37,534 nt of DNA from the NCBI GenBank assembly GCA_009599575.1, contig VWND01000053.1:1-37534 (forward strand), written 5' to 3'. Origin of the DNA: Blumeriella jaapii (lineage: Eukaryota > Ascomycota > Leotiomycetes > Helotiales > Drepanopezizaceae). A program made the translations under genes and the position numbers. Below the pieces are notes generated by a model. That model was given only the letters and a program-made list of their open reading frames with translations. It made no database searches and had not been told where the DNA came from. How positions within the stretch are numbered: the first letter of the stretch is position 1; every line of letters begins with the position of its first letter. Below are positions 1 through 11,116 of this stretch, one piece after another.

Positions 1-249
1 ATAAAAATTAGTAATTTTAATTATAATCGAAGCATAAACCTTTTCGAAACCTTTTGCTATTAATTACTTTTAACAAATATAAAAAGTAAAGCATTTTTTT
101 AAATAATATTATAAGCACGCAGTTTTATTTATATTTTTATTTATTTTTTTTTTTTTTTTTTTTAGTTTTTTCTAAAAATTCCCTAAATTATTTTATCCGC
201 CGATATATAGCCGTATCAGTTTGGTTTTTCTATCTATTTTTATATAATA
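1..249 (+). repeat. 5' LTR of gypsy element A (left end outside window)
   Basis: This stretch aligns base by base with the LTR at 10793-11116 (position 1 corresponds to about 10870) and, reversed, with 19891-20214. A TATA-box-like TATAAAAAG lies at 78-86. The shared inner end is about TATAATA at 249, which could be a CA terminus converted to TA. Compared with the 3' LTR it carries many C-to-T and G-to-A changes at CpA/TpG sites, as RIP produces. The first ~80 bp lie outside the window. Confidence 0.8.
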
Positions 250-789
250 GCTTTTTTTATTTTACGCACAATTATTAAATTACAAAAATGCAATATATTT
301 TAAAAACGTTTGAAATTACGATCAGGCAATTTTAAACCGTGCGAAGTTTAAAATTCGAAAATCGCTTTTTTATTTAAAAATAATAAATCGAATATTAATT
401 CGTACGCTTCGACCGCTGCGCTCGACTTTTTTAAATTAAATTTTTTTTAATTAAACGCTTAGCGAAAATTTAATTTTTTAATTTTACGCTTTATAATTAT
501 AGCAATTATAATTTGCGGCTTTTTATTAAAAATAATAAAAAAATAGCTGTACGTGCATTAGCTTAAGCCACGGAATATCGAAACCGTAAATTATATAATA
601 ATATTATATTAATTCAATTAATTTACTAAAAAATAAATTTTTTAATATATTATTTAAATGTTTAAACGCAATTTTATTTTATTTAATTTTTTTAAAAAAT
701 ACAAAGATTTTTTTAATAGCTTTTTTATTAAAAACGATTTTTTTTATATTAAAAATTTTTAATTTGCAATTCCAAAAAACATTTATTCG
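250..789 (+). other. 5' leader of element A, no gene seen
   Basis: This is AT-rich sequence between the LTR and gag where a primer-binding site would be expected. I cannot match one to a tRNA 3' end, probably because of point mutation. No coding signal is visible on either strand. Only the last ~20 bp before gag are also found in element C, because C is truncated at that point. Confidence 0.5.
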
Positions 790-2680
790 TTTAATTTAAA
801 TTTTACTAATACTTTCGCTAATATTATAAACAACGACGCCTTTCGTTTTTTTATGCGAGGCCGTATGCTTTTTTCTGGCTTTTTTAATGCATTTTTATTT
901 AATAGCGCCAATATTACCGATTTTATCGAAAAATATAAAAAAACTTATAAAAATTTCGAAGTTTTTAAAACTGAAATGTTCGACAAACTTTTTCGTTATT
1001 ATAATTTAATTATTAAAAATATTATTAAATCGATAAATAAATAAAAAGTTATTAAAGCTCGAAACTGACGTAAGCTAATTAAAACTTTAAAATCGGAATT
1101 CCGAGATTACGATCGTTAGCAAATTCGCGATATTATCGCTTTTTTTAAATAATTTGTTATAATAATTCGCTAAACTAAAAAACTTAAAATTTATTATCGT
1201 ATTTATACGAAAGTTTCTAACGTTTTCGTTAATAAAAAGATTTTAAACGAAATTAAACAAAAAAAATTGTTTTTATTTAGCTTTTCAACTAGCATTCGCA
1301 ATAAGATTATTAAGCATTTTAAAATTAATAAATAAGATTTTAAAATTTTCGATTAGTATTTTAAATTTATAAAATTCGTTTTTAAGCAAAACCAAAGCGA
1401 ACGTATTATTAAAACCATAAATTAAAAAAAATTTCTTTTTTTTATTTATAAAAAAAACGTGGAAGTTTTAATACAGAAATATGTTTAACTATTAAAAGTT
1501 ACCGAAATCGCTAAAAAACAATCAGTTATTATATTATTTAATCGTTTTGCAAAACTTATTAGCTTGAAAAAGCTTAATAAAAATATCGAAACTTTCGTAT
1601 TAAAATTTACCGATATTAAAATTTAAAATTTTAAAGCAAAGTCGAAAGTTTTATACAATAGCAAAAGAAATTCTTTTACGTTAATTCGAATAATAAAAAC
1701 GATTAAAATAGCTTTTATAATAACTATTTTTTTTAAAATGCGCGAAGCGATCAGCTTCGCTAAGCTATTGTAAAAGTAATGGCTGCCTAATAGCAATTTT
1801 TTCGTGCTAGCGATCAGAATCAGCGAAATATTAATTATAATAACGATTATTAAAAAAAAAAAAAAAACCAACGCGGAAACCAAAATCGCGGTTATTAAAA
1901 TAGTAAAAATAATTATCAAAACAGACTTCGTAGTTTTAAATACGGATTTTATAATAATAAAAAAATTTATTGCGAAAAATCTTATATTCGTTTTAAATGC
2001 AAAGCATTTAATTTTTGTATAAATAATAAAGTCTGTTATATTAATAAATACGAAGCGATTTGCTTCGGACCGACGAAAGCAAAAATAAGCCTTTTTAATA
2101 AAATTGAAAACTAAAACTGGTTGAATATTATTCGCTTAAAAATAAAAGGTACGAAATAAAACGATTGTTTAAAAAACAAAAAAAATGCGAAAACGATTTT
2201 TATCGGTAAAAAAAAAAATATTCCAAAAAGCGTATTAATTAAAAAAAAAACCTTTATTCTAAGCGTAAATAGAATTTAAGTATATAAATAAAAAACAAAT
2301 ATATATATTGCTAATACAAATATCGTATTTGCAAATATTATAGCTGTATAATTAAGCCAGCGAATTATAAAAAAGCAAAATGCTTTTGTTTTATTCGCCA
2401 AACCAATTAATATAAAAAACGTCAGAATCGAAAAAAAGAAAGATTTTGAAATTCGAAAAAAAACCGATAAAATTATCAGAAAAACGTTTATAATAAAAAA
2501 AATTAATAATAATATAAAAAATATCGATACCGATATTTCGGTTTAAATTATTTAAAAAGTACTAGCTTTTAAGCGTTTATTATTAATGCGAAGCGAAAAA
2601 TAAATCGATAAATATATTAGCTTCGAAGCCGTCGACGAAGCTATTAAAAAAATTATAAAATAAAAAATTAAATTAAAATT
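790..2680 (+). pseudogene. gag: gag of gypsy element A (RIP-degraded)
   Basis: This is the structural (capsid) gene of a Ty3/gypsy retrotransposon, on the same strand as the pol that follows. The clearest piece is the 63-codon open stretch 853-1044, which begins MRGRMLFSGFFNAF and is repeated almost identically in element C at 30023-30214. Such a conserved peptide followed by a Lys-rich, Trp/Leu-containing region is usual for fungal gypsy Gag. A Cys-rich cluster at about 1971-2036 (C-x8-C-x5-C-x5-C spacing) is a likely zinc-knuckle remnant near the C-terminus. Many TAA/TAG codons interrupt the frame at positions where C keeps sense codons, which fits CAA/CAG-to-TAA/TAG or TGG-to-TAG/TAA changes. 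No functional product is expected. Confidence 0.7.
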
Positions 2681-2689
2681 CAGCGATTT

Positions 2690-3213
2690 ATTTAGTATAA
2701 AAAAAAATTCGACAAAATTATTAATAAACAAATTTTTGTATTAAAAAAAAACGAAAAAATTAAAATTATCCGAAAAAAAAACGATTTTAAATTGAAAAAA
2801 AACTAGAAAAAAATTTATAATACCGCAATTAATTTAGCCGATAAAAAGGAATTTTCGAAAAAAGTCAGCTTTTTGGCTTTCGTTATAAAAACCCAAAAGT
2901 TAAAACGACGAAATTATTTTTATACGATTATAAAAGCGTTAAAAATAAAAATTATATTTGAAAAAAGCACGACCGCTTTCGCTTTATTCGATAATAAAGC
3001 CGAAATTAATTGCATAAATTAAAAAATAGCCGAAGCCAATGATATTCCGATTATTATCGACAAACGAATAATTTATATTACCGTTAATAAAAATATTATT
3101 AAATTTAATAAAATTATACGAAACGTAAAAATCGACGTTAAAAATATTATTATTTATAAAAACTTTTTAATAATAACAAAATGCTTTTATTTTATTATTT
3201 TTGAAATATTCTA
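2690..3213 (+). pseudogene. Aspartic protease domain of element A (RIP-degraded)
   Basis: This is the counterpart of the 175-codon open stretch in element C (27838-28365). The active-site region around 2984-3013 reads LFDNKAEINCIN. The Asp-Asn-x-Ala pattern followed by a hydrophobic segment is the retropepsin active-site signature (usually D-[ST]-G-A), with the Gly replaced by Lys. A GG-to-AA change would explain that substitution. In-frame stops, for example at the 'IN*K' site, are absent from C. The position between gag and reverse transcriptase fits a Ty3/gypsy gag-PR-RT-RH-INT order. The domain is inactive as read. Confidence 0.65.
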
Positions 3214-4849
3214 AATCTTAAAAAGTTTCGTCAGTTTTAAATACATCGAAAACGGCCAGATAAAAGCTTTTTTTTGAAATTGAAATCGATTTTTTTAAAA
3301 TTAAATTATCGTCGCCGGCGATAAAGTTTTTTTAATCGACGTTTTATCGGAAAACGAATAGCCGGCTTTGGTTCTAAAACAAATGCTGAATTATAATAAA
3401 ACCTGGAAACACTCAGCCAAAAGCATTTACGTCGTTAATCGAAATGGCATCGCAAATAAAATTAGTTAATATTAATATTTTTAGCTATTAATTCGGAAAT
3501 AAAAGTTTCGAAGATTTCGTTTTCGTATTAAATAAATCCGATTTATATATTTTATTTTTTTGTATTAATATCAGCATTTTTTACAAGCGCAAAGCTGATA
3601 AAATACGATTCGTAAATTTTAGCGAATCCGATGAAAATATTTCCGAAAAAATAAACGATTGGTTTAAAAAAAACGAAGCAACAAAACCATTTTAATTAAT
3701 TATTAACGAATTCGAAGGATTTATTACCGGCCGATTTTCCAGCTTATTATTTAGCAGTCGATTTACAAAAAAACGATTTAATAATTTAGCAATCGGAATT
3801 TAATTTTTACTAAAAAAAAAAAAGGTTTTATACGAAGTTTTACGCAACCGAAAAAAAGCTATAACTTTCGATTTTACCGAAATAGGCCAATTCAGCCTTA
3901 ACGTTACGTTTTATATCGATATTAAAACTGTGTTTTACGAAACTTAGCAAAAAAAGACTTTTTTAGTTTTTAAAACCGTTTAAAATAAAATAGTCGAAAT
4001 GCTAAAAAAACGAATTAAACAAAAGATTTTCGAATTTTACCACGGTTTATACAAAAATAAATAATTTATCGTTGCGAAAAAAAAAAAAGTATTTATAAAT
4101 TTATTACCGCAGTCGTCGAAATAAACAAAATAACGATACGAAACGCTAACGTATTATTTAACGTCGATTAATTTTCAAACAAATTTGCAAAATTAATAAT
4201 CGCTTTTTTTTTCGATCTGTTTTCCGGCTACGATTATTTAATATTTAATTTACGATTTCGAAATATAATAGCAATTTAAATTTCAATCGGTTTGCTGCGT
4301 ATAACTAAAATACTTATAAAAGCTATTAATTTAATCGTTTAATTCGTGAAAATCGTATACAAGGTTTTTATAATTTGCATTTTCGATATTGCTTTGCTTT
4401 ACGTTAACAACGTCGAAATAAAAAATTTCAAATTATATTATAATAATAAAAAAATCCTTTTTAAAATTCGACGCTATATAATAAAATATATTTAAAATAT
4501 CGATAAAATTATAGTTTGCTTCGAAAAAACCAAAGCTATTATTAGCTTTCGATTAAAATTTTGTATATCCGAAATAAATATCGTTAGCTATATAATTAAT
4601 AACGCTGGCCGCTATTTTTAACGAAAAAAAATTAAAAAGATTTGCGAATAAGAAAAATGTAAAAATATTACCGAAGCCAAAGCTTTTATTAGCGTTATGA
4701 TTTATTATCGTAATTAAATTAAAAACGTTTTTTAAAAAGCTGTATTTATTTACGCTACGATGAAAAAAAAAGTCGATTTCGTTTAAAAAAAAAAACAAAG
4801 CAAAGTTATAAAAGTTTTTAAAAACGACCTTTTATCGGCTTTATCGTTT
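3214..4849 (+). pseudogene. Reverse transcriptase domain of element A (RIP-degraded)
   Basis: This is the Ty3/gypsy RNA-directed DNA polymerase. Palm and connection landmarks are readable: a KVTIRDA-like stretch near 4120, an SLFDLFSGYD-like stretch near 4200-4240, and the catalytic box at 4400-4411. Here the box reads Y-V-N-N, whereas element C keeps Y-V-D-D at the same site. Both catalytic aspartates were therefore lost by G-to-A changes. After the box come a CFEKTKAIIS motif and, at ~4600-4790, the thumb/connection region ending in KKKVDFV. A short stretch reading forward here on the opposite strand (4553-4798) is only a shadow. Stops are frequent. Confidence 0.8.
3426..3456 (+). repeat. 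31 bp palindrome-ended repeat, diverged copy (A, site 1)
   Basis: This is a 31 bp unit, diverged at both ends (TTTACG...CGCAAA), in the same codon phase as the copies at 5371, 5434 and 8498. The orthologous site in element C is 27595-27625, where one end still reads TTCGCG. I place it in the family by length, ends and phase; it is the weakest member. Confidence 0.45.
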
Positions 4850-5290
4850 GTGCGAATCGATTACAACTTAAACGCAAAAAAAATTATTTTAATTATCGAC
4901 GCTAATATTTTCGGTTGGGAAGTTGTATTATAATAAATCGATAAAACAAAAAACAATATTTTTTACGATTCGAAAACGATTTATAATTTTCCGCGAAAGC
5001 ATATTACGATGCTATTAAACGAAAATATCGAAGCGCTTTTAAAACAATAAAAAAAATAAAAAGCGAATTGTACGGCGTATATTTTATTTTGGAAATAAAC
5101 GCAAAAGTTTTTATCGATTAATTAAATAAAAAAGCTAATAATTTGCTAAAAGTATTTGTTATTAATTAAATAGCTTGGATACGATTTATAAATTTCGAAA
5201 TCAGATATATCAAAAAAATAACTAATACAACGGCAAACGGCCTTTTTAAAAAAAAACGTTTTTATTCGTTTAACTTTGCTAAACAAAGCG
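4850..5290 (+). pseudogene. RNase H domain of element A (RIP-degraded)
   Basis: This is the ribonuclease H that removes the RNA strand during reverse transcription. The frame reads IDYNLNAKKIILIIDANIFGWEVVL, matching the gypsy RNase H start (LDYS...IILAVDAS..GWGAVL), with the first catalytic Asp in IIDA near 4900. Further on, element C makes the FILE-x-(D)AKV-x-(V/I)DQLN and WIR-x-(I/F)-NFEI-x-Y-(V/I)K stretches clear; these are the distal RNase H motifs. Stops at CAA/TGG-type positions mark RIP damage. It ends just before an integrase zinc-finger region. Confidence 0.78.
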
Positions 5291-5370
5291 AATAAAATAT
5301 CGACGAGTAAATTGCTGACGAAATCGGCTGTTTCGCTATTTGCGCTTTGGGTTTTATAAAGCCAAAATTA

Positions 5371-5401
5371 TTCGCGTTGCTATTTCGGCTGGCACCGCGA
5401 A
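5371..5401 (+). repeat. 31 bp TTCGCG...CGCGAA repeat (A, site 2)
   Basis: The ends are perfect inverted TTCGCG/CGCGAA with a 19 bp core. It lies in-frame in the integrase region (peptide LFALLFRLAPRIK). Orthologous copies are in B (19341-19371) and C (25650-25680). Confidence 0.75.
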
Positions 5402-5433
5402 TAAAAAACATTAATTTTCGGGCCGAAAAAGCA

Positions 5434-5464
5434 TTCGCGTTATTATTTCGGCTGGTATCGCGAA
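5434..5464 (+). repeat. 31 bp TTCGCG...CGCGAA repeat (A, site 3)
   Basis: Same length, ends and codon phase as the copy 63 bp upstream; the core differs by RIP-type changes (GGCAC to GGTAT). Orthologous copies are in B (19278-19308) and C (25587-25617). Confidence 0.75.
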
Positions 5465-6951
5465 TAGATTTGATTAAAAACGATCGGAATAAATCGACTA
5501 ACGACGAAAATGAATTTTTAATCGATAATTACAAAACCGAAAACTTTTATTTAATCGCATATTATTTAATTATTTTATTTAAATTATTTAGCGTATTAAA
5601 TTATTAATTTAAATTATTTAAAAATCAGGTTTTCGATTATATTTTAGCCGACAGGAAGCTGTATAAAATAAAAAATAATATATATTACAAACGCTTAGTA
5701 ATAAATAATAAAGCCGATAAGTTTTAAATTATAAAAAAGCTTACGAAAAAATATTTTATAAAAAAGCTGAAGCTATTTATTACCGAACCAAAAACGATTT
5801 TTAATAAAAAGAATGCTTCGAAAATTGCAAAGCTTTCGTTAAAAATTGTATTTTTTATTAAAAACGAAAGCCTGGCCGAAAAAAAAACTTATTATATCCG
5901 ATTTAGTTTTTTGAAATTTAAAAGAAAATTAATTTCGACGTTATACGCGTATTAATTATCGATCGCAATTATATATGCTTTATACTCGCTATTAACGACT
6001 TATTTAAATAGCTTAAAAAGCGATTTTTCCGAAACGCTATTTCCGAAGTTATAACGACTTTTTTTTAAAAAAACGTTATATATCGATACGATTTATTTAA
6101 TAAATTAAACGTCGACGGTAAATTCGAAAACAAAAGCGTTATCGAGACTTTTATAAAAAAATACGATATTTAACGCATTTAAATTTTAGTTTATAATTCG
6201 AAAAGCAACGGATCCGTAGAACGAGGTTATAAAAATATTTTCGACGGCTTTTTAAAAGCTATTCGAAAAGGTTATAAGCGTTGATCGCGGAAATTCTCGG
6301 AAATGCTTATTGCTATACGCATATATATATACGTTTTTATTAAAATGATTTTATTTTTCATTTAATACGACAAAAACGCTCGATTGCTTTTGGAAATAAA
6401 ATGGCTTATATAAAAGTTTTATAACGTAAAATAAAAACGAAAGCAGATTTATTAGCGATAAAATTTAAATAGCTAAATTACCGCGATATAAATATAAAAA
6501 AAATAATTTTAAAAAAAAAAAGTATAAAAAGGCAGCTAAAAAAGTCTGGGATAAAACCAAGGTTTTAAAAAAAACGTTAATTAAAAAAAAAAATTTGGTT
6601 TTAATTTACGACGTTTAACGCGCTATCGATAAATCGGCCGATATTAAATTTAATTATAAATGGCTCGGATTTTACGAAGTATACGAGGCCGAATTAAATA
6701 AAAGCTATTATAAGCTTACGGAATTCGATAGAATAAAACTAAAAAAAACGTTCGCTGCTAACCGGTTAAAGCGATTTTACAAAAAAAACTAGCAAATTTA
6801 TTTTTTGGATTTTAAATCAAAAAGCGATTCCGATTCTAGCGAATCCGACGACGATTCCGATTAAAGCGATTATACTTTTAAAAAAAAAAAACCTTTTGAA
6901 AAGGTTTAAAAACAACCGAACGATAATTCCGTTGCCGAAAATATAATTTAA

Positions 6952-7399
6952 ATCGTAATTTTATTTATAACCGAAAAAAAGAAAAGTATATATAAAATTA
7001 TTTATTAATTGTTTTATTGTTTTTATTATTTATTATTTTTTTTTTTATTATATATTATTTTATTGTTTTTGTTTTGCTTTGCTTATTTTCAATTTAATTA
7101 TTTTGTTTTATATATACTGTTTATTTTTAAAACTTTTTTTTATATTATTTAAGATATTTATTATATTTTTTTTTGTTTAATTATATTTTTGTTTATTAAA
7201 ATAAAGGTTTTATATATGTTTAAGCCGCATATTTAATATATTTATATTATTCGCATATTTTACGAAAACTATCTTTTATGCATTTTATTATTTGCAATTT
7301 TCTGCATTGTTTACTTTTTTCGTTGTTTTAAACGGATGCTTATTTAAACAATTATAATTTATTAAAAAAATAATATGCGGATTTCCGTGGCTTTTGAAT
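6952..7399 (+). other. A/T-rich spacer between integrase and ORF3 in element A
   Basis: This stretch is almost pure T-rich, with ATT/ATTTT/TGTTTT runs and no coding signal in any frame. The equivalent lies at 17361-17800 in B and 23611-24070 in C, so it belongs to the element and is not a later insertion. It could hold a pol terminator or a promoter for ORF3, but no motif proves either. Confidence 0.6.
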
Positions 7400-10300
7400 A
7401 CAAATATTTTATAATCTTCGTATTTTTTTTCAATTGTTTTTTAACAAATATAATATATTTTTTTAATTAATAAATTTATCGATATTATATCGTTTTTTAA
7501 ATAAAACGTTGCTAAACTTAGCAAATTTATTTTCAATTTATTTTAAAACGAAATTATTATATATAATTTTTTCGAATTTAAATAAGCATATAATATTATT
7601 ATTTTAAATTAATAAGCAGCTTTCGTAAAAATATTTATAAAGCAATTCGATATAATAATTGAAAACGTTAACGAATTTTTATTCGATTACGAAAGCTTTA
7701 TTAAAATTGAATTCGTTCGCAAAAGTTTTAATTATAATAAGTTTTTGCTAAATTACGATAACGCTTTAAAAACTTTCGCCGGAACAAAAAAAGCTCGAAA
7801 TAATAAAAAAAAAATAACAGACCGAATATTGCGCTTTTTGCTAAATTAACAAAAAAAAAATATTTAAAAATACGTTTTTAGCAAAATCATCGGTGTTATT
7901 TTATTTCGGCATTTCGCTCGCTTTTTCGAAATTATTACTTTTATTAAAAAAAGAGTTTGGATATTAAACGCTTATATTTTTAAAACGCAAGTTTTAAAAG
8001 CTAATAATCTAAAAGTTCGCAGGTTTATAAATTTTTTTATAATTGTTTGCAAATTAATCGACGACGTTATACAATCGTTAAAAAGAGTTTTAGTCGGTTG
8101 CGAAACCTTAAGTTTGATTTTTTTTTAAAATAAAAAACTAAATATTATTAAATGCGATATTTTTATACCGAAAAAAAAAAACGATATTATTCCGATATTT
8201 TAAATTTACAATAACGAAAAAAACGAAAAAGCTAATATTATTTTCGTTTAATTCGAAAAAATATACGCGGTAGCAATTAATATTTTTAAAATAGCTAAAA
8301 CAATTCGGCGATTTTTATTTTTAATTATCGAAAACGAATTCGAAAACGAAATTAAAAGCGTAATAACACATAACCGCTTATTCGAATATAAAAAACTTAT
8401 TATATTTATAAAAACAATTTCGGAAAAAATAAAAATAAAAAACGTGGAAAAGCGCGCCGATATTTCCGAAACTTTTTTTATTCGAAAAAGAAAATTATTC
8501 GCGTCGTTAATAAAAAAAACACCGCGAATAAAAACAGCCGGAAATCGACGCCGAATTATAGCTTTTAAGCTAATTAATAAAAAACGCGACGATTTTACGA
8601 AATTAAATTTAAAAAACGCCGGTATTTCGAAAAGAAAAAATTTAAACGATTTTAAATTTAATTTTTCGAAATTAAATACGCAAATATTAAAAACGCTTAT
8701 TGCGTTTAAAAACGTCGTATTATCGCCGCTAATATTTCAGATTTTAATAAAAGCATTTAAAATCTCGATTATTATACGATTCGACCGAAAAAGCTTGAAA
8801 AAAAATATCGAAATTATCGCGGAAAAAATTATATAAAAAATATAAAACTAAATTATTTTATTTAAAACTTTCGCTTTCGACGACGAAACGATTTAAAAGT
8901 TTTATTTCGATATTTTTATATAAAAATCAAATAAATTCGTTAGCTTTTTTTTTTTTGTTTCGAACGAAAATTAAACCAAATCTTTTTCGGAAAATTGCAA
9001 ATATAATACGCCGGAACAAATAAAAAAGACTTTTGAAAACGATAACCCGTTTTTATTCGAGCTTTTTTTTATTAAAAAATTTCGATTTTTTAATTTCGTT
9101 TTTACAAATAACGTTAACGTTAAAAAAAACGATAAATTTTGCTATTTTTATATGCGCTGTTATACGGCGTATTACGATTTGATTATAAAAAAAATCGACG
9201 TTATCGGCTTTATTAATCGATTCGCTGTTATTAAAAATTCGGATTACGACGTATTCGAAATTGATTTTAATAATCAATTTATATTCCGACGAAAAACTGC
9301 GAAAATTATTTAAGCACGTATTAAAATTTATTTAGGCTACGCAAATTTTAAAACAAATTTTAAAACTTTTAGCGCGATTACAAAGCTCGATTAAAACGTA
9401 GAAAAATAAAAGCAACGAGTATTTTTAAAAGCCGACTTTTCTGGCTTTTCGACCGAAAATATATTTTAGAATTTATTTAAACTAAACTGCGAATTCGTTA
9501 ATTACGTAAGGTTTTACAACGGAAAAAACAAGCTATTTTTATATTTTATAAAAAAAAAAAAAATTATATATAAATATTATTTTCGACTAGTTAAAATCTA
9601 AAAAGCGCTTATAACTTTTTTCGCTAATATATTTTACAATTTTATTTAATAAACTTTTAAAATATATTCCGGTTTTTATTTCGCTGTTTTAATTATTCGA
9701 AACTTTAAAAACTGCCGTTTTATAATATATTTTAACGTTTCGATCGCTTTAAATTTCGTTAGTTCCGATCGTATTACGATTATAAAATTCGATATCGCCG
9801 ATTTTTAAAAAAAAAAAAAAATCGAAAATTTTATCGACGCTATTTTCGATTATTACGTTTTGCTTGCATTCGTATATAATTCGGAAATAATCGAAGCTTA
9901 TTTGTAATTATATTACAACGCCAAGCTGATTAAAACTATTTAAAAAAGCTTAGCTTTTTCGTATTTCAACGCGTTTAAAACAATGGCTTTGGCTATTTTA
10001 TCGGATTACGAAACCGAAAACTACGAAATAAAAAATAAAATAACTTTTGTCAGTTTTTCGATTAAGCAAAAGATTTTCGTTAGATTTAAGATTTAAAAAA
10101 ACCGACGGCGTAATACTGGTTTATTCGAACAATTATACGGCGCAAAAGTACAAAAACCATTTCGAAAACGACGCTTCGATAAGCTATTTAATATTATTTA
10201 TATTACGGCGAAAGCAATTACAGTATTTTCGATGATTTCGATTACAAACGATTACTTTCGAATTATTTCGTAAAATAGTTTTTTTTTACAGATTTCGGAG

Positions 10301-10741
10301 CTTTTTTAAAAGCATTCGTCGATAAACAACCGTAGTCCGACCTATCGGTTTTACGCGAAGCAAAAGCGTTAATCGGTTTTAATTACGACGAATTAATCGA
10401 TTATTTTTACGATTTTAATATAAAACTTTTTAACGCTTTTTGCAAAGCGTAAAACTACGTTTAAAAGCTAAAATTTATTATTTACGTAAAAAAGTCGTAA
10501 AAAGCATTTATCGCGGCGATATTTAATAATATTATCGACGAAAAAGCTATTAGAACGTTCGTAAAATTAAACGATATTTCGATTAACATTTTATCGAACC
10601 ATTTTTCAAAAAAGCAGAATAAACAAAATAATTTAAACGATAAGCGAAACGCTATTTTTCTACAGAAACCAATAGCAAAAAGGCTAAAAACGGGTTAAAA
10701 GACCGAAAAAATAAAAAAGCTAAAAAGTTCGGTTTTTAATT
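7400..10741 (+). pseudogene. ORF3 of element A: large extra ORF between integrase and 3' LTR, function unknown
   Basis: A single frame can be followed from about 7505 to about 10100 with only scattered stops, and its longest open part is 8444-8836 (130 codons). One extra A near 10100 shifts the frame relative to element C, after which 10110-10235 continues (peptide SNNYTAQKYKNHFEND). The total is about 1,000-1,100 codons; the start is unresolved because all three copies carry a TAA TAA pair near 7610-7615. Peptides conserved in all three copies include KFCYFYMRCYTAYYD, FINRFAVIKNSDYDVFEID and REAKALIGFNYDELIDYFYDF. The protein is Lys/Asn/Phe-rich, partly from RIP. I see no signal peptide, no transmembrane segment and no domain I recognise. 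It is on the same strand as gag-pol, in the position where some Ty3/gypsy elements carry env or an accessory gene. Confidence 0.6.
8498..8528 (+). repeat. 31 bp TTCGCG...CGCGAA repeat (A, site 4, in ORF3)
   Basis: Perfect inverted ends and a 19 bp core, extended outward to ATTATTCGCG/CGCGAATAAA as at 5371. It gives peptide LFASLIKKTPRIK in ORF3, in the same codon phase as the integrase copies. Orthologous copies are at 16221-16251 (B) and 22482-22512 (C). Confidence 0.75.
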
Positions 10742-10792
10742 AATTAGTTTTTAAATCATATAAAATAAACTAAATTGCATTTACTGAAATTA

Positions 10793-11116
10793 TGTTTTTT
10801 TTTTAATCGTAGTCAAAAACGATTACGTATATTATTTGAAACAGAATATAAAACGGTGATATTTTGTATTAATAAAAGTTGATAGTTTTAGCTATGGTCG
10901 AGGCATAAACCTTTTCGAGACTTTTTGCTATTGATTATTTTCAACAGGTATAAAAGCAAAGCATTTTTTTAGATAGTATCATAAACACGCAGTTTAATTT
11001 ATATTTTTACTTATTTTTCTTTTCTTTTTTTTAGTTTTTTCTAGGGATTTCTTAGATTATTTTACCCACCGATATATGGCCGTATCAGTCTGGTTTTCCT
11101 ATCTACTTTTATAATA
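10793..11116 (+). repeat. 3' LTR of gypsy element A
   Basis: This matches 1-249 and the reverse of 19891-20214. A TATA box TATAAAAG sits at 10949-10956. The left end is placed at a TG at 10793 and the right end at ...ATAATA (11116), where the reverse transcriptase reading frame of element D resumes exactly. It is clearly less mutated than the 5' LTR (for example ATGGTCGAGG here, ATAATCGAAG there). The exact left border is a best guess. Confidence 0.75.

Larger units (their letters stand above)
5291..6951 (+). pseudogene. Integrase domain of element A (RIP-degraded)
   Basis: This is a DDE-type retroviral-like integrase. The open piece 5347-5607 covers the N-terminal part and contains two copies of the LLFRLxxRI peptide made by the 31 bp repeat. 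The catalytic core spans about 5935-6240. AINDLFK is near 5985, the second Asp is in NVDGKFENK at ~6108-6134, and the Glu is in SNGSVERGYKNIF at ~6200-6240. These match the fungal gypsy core motif with NG-x-VERGH-x-(P/N)I. The C-terminal region reads AIDKSADIKFNYKWLGFYEVYEAD at ~6620-6700, the usual post-core beta-barrel of this family, and then a Ser/Asp-rich tail ends at 6951. A CFAINDLFKWLKKRF block is shared with B and C. Broken by stops. Confidence 0.8.

Noticed and set aside
4553..4798. Minus-strand 81-codon stretch (also 26253-26498 on plus)
   Set aside because: These are antisense shadows of the reverse transcriptase connection region in A and C.
7400..10741. Envelope gene for ORF3
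   Set aside because: No signal peptide, no hydrophobic membrane anchor and no furin-like site is readable in any of the three copies.
1..11116. Neocallimastigomycete or other naturally AT-rich genome as explanation for composition
   Set aside because: Aligned copies show directed CpA to TpA change with CpG kept, which is RIP and not uniform AT bias; the non-repeated gene keeps CpA.
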